This document shows positions 22,624 through 34,600 of a DNA stretch of 64,000 bases, in pieces. The notes under the pieces were generated by a model. That model was not told where the DNA came from, ran no database searches, and worked only from the letters and a program-made list of their open reading frames with translations. Every line of letters begins with the position of its first letter. Position 1 is the first letter of the stretch. This stretch comes from Adineta steineri. Taxonomy: Eukaryota > Rotifera > Eurotatoria > Adinetida > Adinetidae. The stretch is taken from the NCBI GenBank assembly GCA_905250115.1, contig CAJNOI010000203.1, positions 84,474 to 148,473 of the forward strand. The letters are read 5' to 3'. The translations under genes and the position numbers were made by a program.

Positions 22624-24170
22624 ATGAATACAGAAATAATGAAAGCTGCACGTTATTATGGTGCAAAAGATCTACGTGTAGAAGAAACACCTATCCCTTC
22701 TATTAACAAAAAACAAATTAAAATTGAAGTAAAATATTGTGGAATTTGTGGGTCAGATTTACATGAATATTGTTCTGGTCCAATAGTAATTCCGATAAAC
22801 AAACCTTATCCACTAACGGGACATTGTGGTTGCACCACAATGGGACATGAATTTTCAGGTGTGGTTGTTCAAGTAGGAGATGATCTTAATCCTGATAATA
22901 TCAAGATCGGTGATCGTGTTGTAGTAGAGCCAATGTTTAGAAATCCAAATAGTTTTTTTACAAAACGAGGCGAATTTAATCTATCAGAGCCAGGAGGTGG
23001 ACTTGGTGTAACTGGAAATGGTGGATTTGCAAAATATGTAGTTGCCGAAGACTATATGGTACATAAAATACCGGATAGTATGACCTTTGAACAAGGTGCA
23101 TTGGTGGAACCTGCTGCTGTGGCTGTGTATGCTGTTAAAAACAGTGGCTTACAACTAGGTATCTATCACTATACAATTTACACTGAATCCTTTTAAACTT
23201 GTCGGTCAATTGAGTAAGACAGACAGGAAGATAGTTCGTTCATCCGTTTTATTATTTAGTTTAGAAAAAAAGACTGCTCATATTGGCGTACCTACAATAA
23301 AAGAGCGTTAGAAAGGTTCTTTAACTTGTAGCTTTCTTTCGAATGAAGCATCATTCGATTTATGTTTATCTCTTCCTATAGACATGGATAATATGCTTGA
23401 TGATTAAATAGAAAATAGAAACTCAACCTATTTTTCGAGTTGTTCCTTGATACTAACGGTTACACTAATATCTGAAATCCTGTTTGCGTTCAACACATGT
23501 CTATTCTCTATAGAAACGTTTAACTGGAATTTATGATAGTTCGTTTTAGTCATCAAAAAGAATCGAATTATTTCTAGTTCCTGCGAAACTAGATCGAACT
23601 GTATGTACATGTATTTCAATTCTAGGAGAAACATGTGTCATCTTTGGTGCTGGTCCAATTGGTCTATTATGTCTTCAAGCTGCAAAGGCTGTTGGTGCTG
23701 CTCGCACTATTGTTGTCGATATTGCTGAAAAACGTCTTGAGAAAGCACGTGAATTAGGTGCTACATTAGTGATCGATGGGAAGGAGGAAAATATTGCCCA
23801 AAAAATTAAAAGTTATACCGATGGTCTTGGTGTAAATGTTTATTTTGATGCAGCCGGTGTACAATCAACATTTACAACAGGTATTGCGTCTTTGAGAAAA
23901 GGTGGAAAAGCTGTATTAGTTGCAGTATTTGAAAAACCAGTAACATTGAATGCAACAGAGCTGGTCTTTCGCCAGATAACTATTCAAGGAACTCTTGGTT
24001 ATCGACATATATTTCCAGAAGTAATTAGACTTATTGAAAGTAAACAAATGGATGTTGAACGAATCATTACAAAGAAAATCAAGTTAGATGATATTGTCAA
24101 AGATGGATTTGAAGCTTTATTATCCAATCCTTCGGAAATTAAAATTTTAATTGACATTGATGCTAATTAA
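22624..24170 (+). CDS. Zinc-type MDR dehydrogenase, (R,R)-butanediol-DH-like
   Basis: Two exons (22624-23158 and 23626-24170) with a 467-bp phase-1 intron encode 359 residues. Members oxidise secondary diols/alcohols such as 2,3-butanediol or sorbitol with NAD in the cytosol. Catalytic zinc ligands are visible as CGICGSD, GHEFSG and the Glu of ALVEPAAVA. The Rossmann motif is FGAGPIGLL, with VDIAEKR after beta-2. The structural-zinc lobe normally lies between VVVEP and GGFAKYV and carries four cysteines; this protein has none there and reads NPNSFFTKRGEFNLSEPGGG. The overall resemblance is to bacterial/fungal butanediol dehydrogenases, so horizontal origin is plausible, but the gene has acquired an intron. 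The first ATG is 22624; 22639 is an alternative. Confidence 0.85.
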
Positions 24171-24339
24171 AATTATTTTTGTAAACATTCAGTTTTCATA
24201 TAAAACACTTTTATGTTTCTTAATGTATGCTAATACGTTCATTGATTAGTTAATATCAATTATATAGTAGTGTCATACTTTAAGTCCACTTGAATTTATT
24301 TTTCCCTTTTACGACTAATACCACAGCTATATATTGAAT

Positions 24340-24354
24340 ACCCACACCCTCAAG
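24340..24354. repeat. Telomere-like half repeat, copy 12
   Basis: A single arm, ACCCACACCCTCAAG-like, in the short interval where the dehydrogenase and F-box genes converge tail to tail. It shares the CTCAAG end with the copy at 26.3 kb. Confidence 0.5.
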
Positions 24355-24380
24355 ATGATTAATCTATTTTTTGAAAAAAA

Positions 24381-26047
24381 TTATTTTTCTAAACAAAGAA
24401 AATAATCATAAAAGTCTTTTGGTAAGACAATCAATTGACCAAATACGATTTGTTTGATTTGACTACAATTAATTTGTTTTGGATCATTTGTAAAATTATC
24501 TGAGATAGTAACTAAATTATCATATTGTATTGAAAGTGTGTGAAGAGTTGGTACATACATGTTTGTATAACATAGAAATTGATCAACATAATCAACATGT
24601 GCATGAAGAAGACTAAGTTTAAATAAATGTAAATATGAAATTGTTGAGAAAATTTGTTTATCATCAATTATTGTAACTTGACGTTTATTTTTCTGTGGTG
24701 TTGAATTGTTGACTATTAAATGTTTGAGTAATGGACATGCTTGAGGTATCCATTCGAAAAAATCATGTTCAAATGGACGTGTATCATATAACTTTAAATT
24801 GGTAACATATAATAAATAATGACCACGAAAATTATTCGAAAGATACATAAAATGAGTCATTTGAAATGGTGTTGAATAAATATGATAATGACTATATCCG
24901 CTTGAAAAATGATCGATACAACAACTAACTGAAGAATATTTCCAATTAAGAAATGTACTTTTAATATCATTCGTTGTTAAGAAATAATTCGTTTCAGAAG
25001 TTCTTAAAACAGTACAAATATGGAATCTAAACTTATTTAAATATGTCATATGAATAAGAAGTTCTTTATTAAGATGTAAACCATCAATAACAGTTAATCG
25101 TTCTATATCAAGAGATAGAGCGAGAGTTTCTAAATTCGACATTCGACGAAGAAGTGATAATATTCGACAATCATAAGCGTATGTGCGTAAATAGCTAGTT
25201 AATGAGAATTCTTTGAGATTAAATAAAATTTTCTATTAAACAAAAAAGGAATAGATTAATTATATTCGAACAAAATAATTCTCTTACTTGATTATTATTG
25301 TCCACCATTGATCTTTTAATGGAATAAATACGTACTGTGAAAGAACGTAATTGTTCTAGACGACCATCAAGTAGACGAAGACAATCATCAAAGTCAATCA
25401 CATTAATAGACAAAGTGTGTAAATTTGGAGAAAAACAAACATTTGGAGGTCGATAACGGATTGAAAGGTATGCTTGATTGGTTATTAACCATTGATTCAT
25501 ATTTAAATATGACAAATTTCTACACATAGCAAGTATACGTATACATACATCTGTAAATGATCGACTAGTACATATTTCTTTCTCGCTTGTGATAGTTAAA
25601 TGTCTTATCTGTTGTTGAAACAAATGAGAAATAGGCGATTCATCTAATCATATGATTAAATAGATATTCACAATTATGAATAAACAAGTTTTATTTACCT
25701 GTTAAATACTCTAAAAGAATATCTGGGGAAAAATTGGTTAAAACAATAACAGTAAGATTAGGATATTTGCAAGCAAGAAGAATACATTCCATAGAAAATA
25801 GTTCAAGAGTAAGTTCTACAATGTTATGATGTATTTGAGGTAATATTTCACAACAAAATCGATTATGTTGAACATTATTCATTGAAAAGTTTAAGAATTT
25901 AGTATTGTTAACACTTCTTGCCATTTGATCAAGTCGTTTATTAATATTCAATAATGAATAAAGAACATCAACGGAACCAAGTTTTTTCAAGATAATAAGT
26001 AATATTTCGTCAGGTAAATCAAGTAAGTGAACTGTTCTACCATTCAT
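24381..26047 (-). CDS. F-box-like/leucine-rich protein
   Basis: Three exons (26047-25699, 25643-25288, 25232-24381) with 55-bp introns of phase 1 and phase 0 encode 518 residues. The N terminus LLDLPDEILLIILKKLG is a good F-box start, the segment that binds SKP1 in SCF ubiquitin ligases. The rest shows irregular leucine-rich periodicity (NLHTLSINVIDF, NLKEFSLTSYL, NLETLALSLDI), consistent with a degenerate LRR substrate-binding region. This is a common bdelloid family architecture in my experience. The target is unknown. The frame is intact and there is no sign of decay. It converges with the dehydrogenase gene downstream. Confidence 0.8.
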
Positions 26048-26302
26048 AGTTACTATCGACTGACTTTTCTTCTTTCGCTATTCAGTTATATGCCGTATAT
26101 TTATAAGTATCAATCAGACGAATGTATTTCCTCCGCTGGCATCGAGAGAAAAACTATTTTGCTATTTGTTCATTACATATCGGACTGAATTGCGGACGAA
26201 TATATCAATTTTTTTATAGTCGACTGATACAAAGCGAAAGATTAATTTCTCTATTAATCATTAAACATGTTTACGTTACTATAAAATATTCTTTATTATC
26301 AT

Positions 26303-26362
26303 CTTGAGGGTGAGTGTGGATGTGGGCGTTCACATCATGAACATCCACACTTATTCCTCAAG
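26303..26362. repeat. Telomere-like inverted repeat, copy 13
   Basis: Arms of about 22 bp: CTTGAGGGTGAGTGTGGATG on the left and ACATCCACACTTATTCCTCA on the right. The short loop is itself palindromic (GTTCACATCATGAAC). It lies about 40 bp beyond the stop of the 2-hydroxyacid dehydrogenase. Confidence 0.75.
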
Positions 26363-26399
26363 TTCATTGTCTAACACAAAAAGAATTTCATAGAATAGC

Positions 26400-27371
26400 T
26401 TATGTGGGAATGGGATATATCGGTCTTTCACCTCGCAATACTCGTAGAACCTCTTCCATAGCCTTTATTCGCAAATCTCGTTTTGATTCTTCGGTATACC
26501 AAGCTGCATGAGGTGTGATAAGTACATTATCAAGTTTCATCAATTCTTCGTCAATATTAGGTTCATCTTTGATAACATCGAGAGCAGCATAGGATATTTG
26601 TCCACTTTTCAATGCTTGAACAAGTGCTTTCGTGTCGATCAGTTCGCCTCGACTAACATTAATTAAAATTGGACGACGTTTCATCTGAGCAATAGAATCG
26701 GAGGAGATAATATGATGATTGCTAGGTGACATTGGAATATGTAATGAAATAATATCACACTCTTCAAAAATCTCGTTTAATGTGTTTGTTGTCGAATTTT
26801 TCGAATTATGTGTCAATATTTGCTTGACAAAAGGACGAATCTTATTTGCAAAACATGTTCCTATTCGCCCACAACCAATAATACCAAGTGTCATTTCATT
26901 CAGCTCGTGCAATTTACCACCCACTTTAAAATTCCATTGATGATTTTCAACAATTGACTTATGAAATGTTAATAGACGACGATGAGCTGCGAAGAGAAGA
27001 GCAACTGTATGATCAGCTACAGTATTTGTACCATAATCAGGTGTATAGCAAACTTCAATACCTCGACGTCGGCATACATCTACATCAACCTTTTCATAAC
27101 CAACACCATATTTAACGATGACTTTAATTGAACCAGGTAACTGAGACAGGAGTTGTGCTGTGTTTGGTATGTTAACACCGATGATGGCTACAGTTGTTGA
27201 AGAAAGACGTGCGAGAATGTCACTCCCTGAAGGATCGATAATTATTAATTCATAAGGTGTCGAATGAAGAAGATTTTTTTCGATATTAAAGTCTTCAAAG
27301 AGATTTTCAATCATGATCTGCTGTTTTGGTGGCTGTAATGTCATCTCAAATGGTAGAAATAAAACGATCAA
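26400..27371 (-). CDS. D-isomer 2-hydroxyacid dehydrogenase
   Basis: The intronless frame of 323 codons; the likely start is the second ATG (MTLQPP, residue 10), because the first nine residues are a short hydrophobic lead. The family reduces 2-keto acids or oxidises D-2-hydroxy acids with NAD(P)H. The substrate domain precedes and follows a Rossmann core with GIIGCGRIGTCF. Catalytic Arg is in NVSRGEL, Glu in IKDEPN and His in TPHAAW, so all three key residues are present. KYGVGYEKVDVDVCRRRGIEV and YGTNTVADHTVALL are typical of the phosphoglycerate-dehydrogenase/glyoxylate-reductase branch, but there is no ACT domain. Length is normal for the short form. Exact substrate is open; bacterial-type origin is possible. 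Confidence 0.88.
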   Translation of the reverse strand: MIVLFLPFEMTLQPPKQQIMIENLFEDFNIEKNLLHSTPYELIIIDPSGSDILARLSSTTVAIIGVNIPNTAQLLSQLPGSIKVIVKYGVGYEKVDVDVCRRRGIEVCYTPDYGTNTVADHTVALLFAAHRRLLTFHKSIVENHQWNFKVGGKLHELNEMTLGIIGCGRIGTCFANKIRPFVKQILTHNSKNSTTNTLNEIFEECDIISLHIPMSPSNHHIISSDSIAQMKRRPILINVSRGELIDTKALVQALKSGQISYAALDVIKDEPNIDEELMKLDNVLITPHAAWYTEESKRDLRIKAMEEVLRVLRGERPIYPIPT

Positions 27372-27593
27372 GATGTGTTACACAGAAGAAACGATGAAAA
27401 AAAATGCTTTATTATATCTTTTTACTTGATTCTCTATTCTTACATTTTTATCTACACGTACTTGAATGTTGGTGTTCTTTTTCGTCTTATCACCACCAAT
27501 GCTCTTAGTCAAAGAACAAAACAGCTTCACGCAAAAATGAAAGTGATATTGTATTGTAAGAGAGTAGATATGAATAGCTTTGCTTTAGTAACG

Positions 27594-27647
27594 CGGGTGT
27601 GATTACCATGATCATCTTTTATATATCAGATACCCACACCCTTAACC
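27594..27647. repeat. Telomere-like inverted repeat, copy 14
   Basis: GCGGGTGTGATTA opposes ATACCCACACCCTTAAC. It lies about 70 bp beyond the stop of the next minus-strand gene. Confidence 0.65.
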
Positions 27648-27717
27648 TAAAAATCTACATTTATTTTTTATTTATGTGTTATTGGATTTAAAATTTCATA
27701 TAAAAAACAAACAACGA

Positions 27718-29187
27718 TTAAGTAGTTTCTACACTTGTATTAATGTACGTATCTTGCTTGTTGATTTCTTTCGCGAAACTATCAATCAAAGCTAGTCCCA
27801 ACTTCTTGTAATCTGCTTTCAATAAATTCAATATTCCTTCATCATCTTGAAAATATGAAAATAATTTTTTAATATATTTCATTCCAAATAATAATAAATC
27901 GCGTTCAAGTTCATCGTATGAATTTATATCCTTAATTTTATCTGTGTAACGTCTTGCCCATGATTTTAAATATTGTTGATTATCAGAAGGTAAACAAAAG
28001 ATAATAATTTCATCTAAGTGATCTGGTATTTTATTATTCAACAACCATGTTTCGATATTTTCACTGTATGCAAATAGTGTAAACAGTTTTTCTTTATTAG
28101 TGTCGATGTGATGTTGACAACGAGCTATATCATCAAAAACCTGTATAAATGTCATTAGATGTGCATAAGGTAAGGGTATCGCGATCGACGGTCCATTCAT
28201 TTGATAAAGTATAAGTGCCCATTGATTAACTTGTGAATAGAGATTGTTATTAAACTGAATATCATTTATGGTTTGCATCTAGAAAAAAAAATAGAAAAAC
28301 AAAAAAGTTCAAAAAAAAAAGATTGATTCTGATTTATTTTAAAGTTCGATGAGAAGTTCACATAATTTTTGTGCTCTCACAAACATATCTTTAGCTTTTT
28401 CTGCATTCTTTTTAGCGTTACATTCATTTCCCAATTTGTTATAATATGAAATTAAGTCATGTGTTAATTGAAAACAAGCATTAGTATAAGTTTTTGCAGA
28501 TGGTGATTGATCATAAAAATAAATATTTTTAACGTTACCAAATTGTTGAAAACCAATTGCAGATGAATCTTTGTAAATAGTATCCATAATAAGAAATACA
28601 ATATGATTCATTTCAGTTGTACATATATGATAATGACATTCTTCTTTGTTGGTAAATATTAAAAATGATGGAAGAATATTTTCAAATAGATTTTGAATTT
28701 TAATCATATCATCATTAGTATTATATGTTGATTGTAACCAAATAAGTTTTGTTGTTGTACAAATATCAGTGGTATCAATGCGAGAAAATCTTTGATGAAT
28801 TTCTTTTAATTCTTTATGAATTCGACTGGCTTTTTCTTCTTTTTCTTTTGCTAAAGAAATGTTACCTAATTTTGTATCACCAATAGCTTCCAATTTATAA
28901 TAACGATATAATTCATCAGCCAATTGAAACATAAGATCTTCGCAATTATCAAATCGTTCCCTTTGATCAACTCTATTATTATCCTCTTCTAAGATAAAAA
29001 ACTTTATGTGCTGTTCAGATATATTCGTCATAGTAGACATAATTTGATTAGTTGTAAAAACTAGAATTGCCGTATCAGGCATTGTCTCGAAATCGACTTT
29101 TGAACTGTTATTATATATTAATATAGAATCATTGGTTAATGATTGCAGAGTAGTCAACATAGCAGATGCTAATTGATTAAAATGCAT
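27718..29187 (-). CDS. Protein of repeated ART-accessory-like domains
   Basis: Two frames, 29187-28339 and 28278-27718, probably form one gene. A donor at 28380 (TTT|GTGAGA) and the acceptor before 28278 (TTTTTTTCTAG|ATG) are both phase 0, giving exons 29187-28381 and 28278-27718 and 455 residues. Otherwise they are two adjacent genes. Helical stretches alternate with short beta-strand/helix units: HIKFFILEEDNN, VKNIYFYDQSPS and LDEIIIFCLPSDNQ. These look like copies of the segment that precedes the transferase fold in the neighbouring gene (IIAIYVFCLRPQ). No transferase domain follows here. The role may be regulatory or decoy-like (inference). The pyrimidine-rich acceptor right before an ATG would also fit a trans-splice site. 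Confidence 0.55.
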
Positions 29188-29307
29188 CGTTAAACCAATA
29201 AGAACAAATTGAACAGTGCGTAGAGATTCTAAAAAGACATACTTAGATGTATGTGGATAGATCGTTATTTTTGTGAAATACGATCTGATGTAGAGTGTTG
29301 AAGCTTT

Positions 29308-29337
29308 GAAGGGTGAAACGTGGACGCCCTCACCTTC
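29308..29337. repeat. Telomere-like inverted repeat, copy 15 (short)
   Basis: GAAGGGTGAAACGTGG opposes CGCCCTCACCTTC. It is the only notable item in the 29188-29689 spacer. Confidence 0.4.
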
Positions 29338-29689
29338 TTATCTAGTAGTTTGGTTGCTTTTTACAGTTGCAAAAAACTTCGAAAATTCGATTCTAGGATT
29401 AGGATTTTCAGGGACACCGAACTTAACCTTCCGTGCAGTAGTAACTAAGCAGATACAATAATTGTTCAACACTAAATTCGAATAGTGATCATTTAATTCG
29501 ATGCTTTTTTATTATGGCAACGAAGAAAGAGATCAGATTATTTCATTTCGAAAAAGTTGCGCTATGTTTAAGAATCTTTTTGTCTTGTTACTATTACCAA
29601 ATCTTACTCGATGTTAAATTACTCTAGAAGCTAAAGAAAATATTTCGTCTAGATATCTTATGTTATTACAAAAAAACAATGAATATTCC

Positions 29690-31111
29690 TTATAGTACAA
29701 TACCTGGTAGAAGTTTTGCATCCATATGTAATCTTTCTTTTAGATGAGGTATTAAAACATGATCAGGAGATAATTGTTGTAGAAGATGTTGACAATAGAC
29801 ATTGGCTTTATCTTCTTGTTTACATTGATCTAATAAATCCACAATCATGAATAAATCTTTACTTTGTCGGAATTTTTGTTTTCTATCAGTTAATATATTC
29901 AAATCTGTATCACTAGCCAATGATTATTGAAGAATCCAAGTTGAATCATATTCATTTGTTAATGAAGTTATTTTAAATATAGCACCACACATAAAAACAA
30001 TATCTGAATCATTATTCAAATTAGTCATTTGTTGAATGGATGCAAATGGCATTGATCCATCACGATTCTTTGCATCAATTTCTATAAGAACATTTTGAAA
30101 TTGATTATCATCAATATCACTCGTTGAAATTTCCGCAGGTTTTTTCGTTGAAGTGATGAGAAACCCATTGAAACTTAAATATTGATTTAAGTTCGTTCGA
30201 ATATTTTCAATATTTTCTAGTGTCATTAATTGTTTTCGATAAACATGTGCTGAATCCAACTGATGATCTCTCAATTGATTATAAATATCAATAAGAAAAA
30301 AACGAAGATAAAATAGCATTGAGACATCCTCTTCACATATTACCTTATTTAGGAAACGTGCTAATATGGTATTATTTATCAGCCATACTATAGATTGTTG
30401 TTTATCATATGTTCGTTCGAATTCTTCAATTAAATTTAAATTTTCTTTCTCATTTAAAGAATATTGACGAAGAATTTGAATTAATTCAGTCGATGAAGCA
30501 GATGATTGTAAATAGGATGATGATAGAAGAATTTCAAGAAAAAGTTGATACCATATAAATGGAGCAATTTCAGAATTAACAACTCTTGTACGATGATGAT
30601 CTGTAAAGATTTGAATTGTTTTTAAATTTTCAATATTTTCAAAATAAATTAGATCGTTTGATATATGTTGTAAAAGTGTGTTTGGTTCAGAAATAACTGC
30701 ACGTATTTTTGAATAATCCTTAGTCCATGTTATATGATATTGTGGACGTAAACAAAATACATAAATAGCAATAATTGATTTTACTTGATGAATATTAGGA
30801 AGAATTTTTCGTCCTAATGCACCGGATACAATAAAAAGAATTTTTTCATCATTTAAACGAGTTTTTATCCATTGTTCACATAATTCCAAGTCATTGAATG
30901 TAACAAGAGAGGTTGTATATTGACGTAAACGTTTTTGTAACGTTTGATTTTGTTCACTGTTATCAACTTTTAAATCTAACCAAACTAATATAAATGTTTC
31001 GAGATATTCCATCTCGATATTTGATGGAGATGTTGGAATGGATTCTGTTGTAGTTAATAATGATTTTTTCGTAGAATTAGGTTTCTTCTTAGTAGATAAT
31101 TGGACTCCCAT
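29690..31111 (-). pseudogene. ADP-ribosyltransferase-like gene with in-frame stop
   Basis: An intronless frame from ATG 31111 encodes 395 residues and stops at TAA 29926-29924. The same frame then continues open for 78 more codons to 29690. The N-terminal part (LETFILVWLDLKVD, KILFIVSGALGRKILP, IIAIYVFC) is the accessory domain typical of bdelloid mono-ADP-ribosyltransferase-like proteins. The C-terminal part has the ART core order: VYRKQ for the R motif, SFNGFLITST for the S-T-S strand, and SDIVFMCGAIF where relatives carry the glutamate-containing loop. The usual Gly after YR and the catalytic Glu appear replaced, so activity is doubtful. The downstream segment looks like the first helices of a TPR tail. 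Either the gene is truncated, reads through, or the stop is an error. Confidence 0.6.
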
Positions 31112-31680
31112 CTTTCAAAAATTGTATTACGTTGTTTTTGTGTAAGAAATAGAAATGAGTGACATGATTACTGTTGAAAAATAATTCACAAGAAGGAAGA
31201 AAAAAAAAACTTGAATTCTATTCGCCTAAAAAGAATGCATCATATATAACAGTAAGTCATGAAATTGACAATTACATTTTCACCACGTGGTTTTCTTCCT
31301 TTCTTTGCATTTTGTATTGACTCAAGAACTTGTCATGTTAAAGAAATAAAAAGTCAATGAAATAAATAAAAAAAACGCATGTCATATAAAAGAACACAGT
31401 CAAAGGAATGAATAAATTCATAAAAAATCTAATAACAAATAAGCTACAAAACAATCTTTTATTATTCTGCGCATCACTACCTTTTAAAATCTAGTTATGA
31501 ATATGTTGACAATGAGACTCTTCTCTTTGCGCTCGTTCTTATCTGAGCATAAGACGTTTTGCGTTTTTTATATATTATACAAGAATACGAATATTTATTT
31601 AATAATAAATCAAATCTAAGGTGTAGTTGTGGTATGAGTGTATTAACCATAACACACCGCAAATGTCTCGGGAGCATCTT
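31112..31680. other. AT-rich spacer
   Basis: No supported gene. A 60-codon open frame at 31495-31677 lacks any recognisable feature. The promoter of the ART-like gene should lie near 31112-31250. Confidence 0.45.
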
Positions 31681-34600
31681 TCATGGATTCTGAGCTCTAA
31701 TAGCCCTGATAAATCGTTGCCGCCAAGTAGTAATTGTTTTTATGAATTCTTTCCTATAGAAAGTCGATGGTAAAACAAATATCACGAAGATAAAAGATGA
31801 CGGAATGAATGAAACAAAATAACCGAAAAGATACAACCAAGGATTTTGAGATGATTTAATACATGTTGATAATAATGAAACGAGAAAACGAGGAAATAAC
31901 AGAATAGCTAAGATAATAGGACTGATAACAAGTTGTTTGTGCTGGTTGATTTGATTGAGTAATTGTTGTTGAGAACTAAATTGAGATTGAACAGTCGTTT
32001 TTAGACGAGTTATATATATAATAATAAAAATAGCTGAAATTAAATTCGCTAAAAACGGAGCAATAAAATGAAAATATTGAACAATATTCGTATATAGTTC
32101 AATTGATTTAGAATAACGAACTACACACCAAACACGTCGTTCTTCATAATCATCAAACAAATCACGATTAATAAATTCATAAATCATTGAACTCAAAATA
32201 AGAAATGGTAAAAGACAGCTAATCCATCGTGCAATACATCGACTTTTTTTCTTATTAAAATTAGTTCCTTGAAAAACAGCCATTGCTCTATCAATACCTA
32301 CACAAGTATTAAGCCAATTACTCATATGTAGAAAAAAACGAAGCATTGGTTCAAATAATAAACACCCTATTTGAAGGATTTTTCGATTAATCGATGGATT
32401 CATATATGTATATGTTACAAACCAAAATCTAATGATTAACATACTAACAACGAGTGTAGAAATAATTGATGATAATCGAAGATAAATTCCTGAGGCAACT
32501 TTACGACAATTACGATTATGAAAAACTAAATAACCAAAAAAACTATTCAATGAACCAATTAGAAATAGAATCATAACAGAAACTGCACTTAATTTAACTA
32601 CCAATGATTGATCATTTAATGTACTATTAGGTCGAATTTCATAACGCAATAAATCATCTAATGTCAGTCCAATGCCTTTAGCATAAAATTGACATCGATT
32701 ACCAAAGAAACAATCAACACATACACATAGAATATTAAGATAACATATACGTCGATCTTGTAAACATGTTCCACCATTCTCACAATAAACATTATCTTCA
32801 CAGGCAAAAGTTCGTTGATGTTCTAATGGAAAACAGTTACTATGACGTTCTTCCGTACACAAACACATGTAGAATTCATCGACAAAACATTGTAGATTAA
32901 CATGATCCTGGCATGGAATATGATAGCTTTTCAATCGTTGAATTCGTGTCAATGAGAGTAATGTAGTAGGCAAAAGTTCATGAATTTCAACACATCGTTG
33001 GATGGGACCGATGGAGGTTACTATGTTGGATGATACAAATTTTCGAAGTACAGCCAAATAATAACGATTATCAATCTTAACAATAACCATTCGGAACTGA
33101 GCTTGAGAGTACAAGGTGATATTACTTTGAAACATAGTCATTTTTCGGAGTATAACAAATGTTAGTAATGATCGTTCGAAACTAATCTCAGTGTAAATAT
33201 AGGCAAGTAAATATAATGGAGTTTCGATATTTACAAGGGAAATATCTATTCTATGTTTAACATTTTCGCATCTTGTCCCGAAAAATTGTTCAGAACAAAA
33301 GCACATATAACTTTCATTAATCATTCTCTTATCGGTTACTATACAACGACCATTATTTTTGCAGAATCCTATTGGACATACTAGTTGAAGACGACAAGAG
33401 GAACCGAATTTTCCGTAAGGACAGACGCAGATTGATCGATTTCGAATCGAACCGATACAAATCGAGTTTGATGCACACATACTACAATCGATTGGAATGT
33501 GACATTGTGCACCGGACCAACCTGAATAACATTGACAGAAGAATCGTTCTTCATTATGATATTTCATACAAGTACCTTTATAACATTGAAGAGTACAGTG
33601 TTTAGGATCGAATGTTCTAAAAATCGGAAGAGTTAAAAAAGCACTTATCCGATTGACTGGTAAAAAGACGAATGGAATCGTTAAATGCCAACTCATTAGA
33701 TACGTCAATGAATCTTTATTGAATGCATCGATACGAATACTGTAGTTTTTTGAATTATTCTTTCCACGCTTCGAATATAACAGATAGAGACTCACAGGCT
33801 GGCCACAATGTTCTAGTGGTACATAAGTGAATTGATGAGACGAATGAATTTCTTGTCGATCGTTGTCATCTTCTATCAACATAACAACAATAGCATAAAT
33901 AATTGGCTGCCTAACAGTTGCCAATGCTAACGTAAGACTGACACGTTGATTTTGATATTGGCATCGATTGCCATAATAATTCGGTGGACAAAAACATATA
34001 CTACTGTAATTATTGATTCTAACTCGATAGTAAACGTTTAAACCAGAATTACAGATTTCAGACTGTGAAAAACTCTTGACTAATGGCGATTTTATCACTT
34101 CATCATTAGCTGGATTCTCAGTAGGATTATTCGGAGTCGTATATATTGGCGGATAGATTAATGTAGTGTCTAATGAAAAAGATATATCACGTGTATTAAT
34201 GACCTGACATGAAATATACTGCATATCGATAAGATTGTTAAAATCAGAGTCATTACATAATTGTGGATGATTATCACAAAATAGTTCGTTATCATACATT
34301 GGACAATCTTCGTTTTCATTGCAAAGATTTTCCTGTTCTTTACATTTTGTGTCATTCCAACAACGAAATCTATATGTCTGAAAAGTAATATTGTTCACTT
34401 GGAGATTTTGAAATTGATCGAATGATGCTCCAAAACAATTGACGATTCCATTAGTGACCTGATCGGCTGGTAAACACATGAATGTATAATTTTGTGATGA
34501 ACCACAGAAAAGAAAATGTTCTAAAATAATTGGATTCGTACAATTTTCTTCATCTTTTCCATGAAGACAATTTCGAAAACCATCACATCTTGTATAAATA

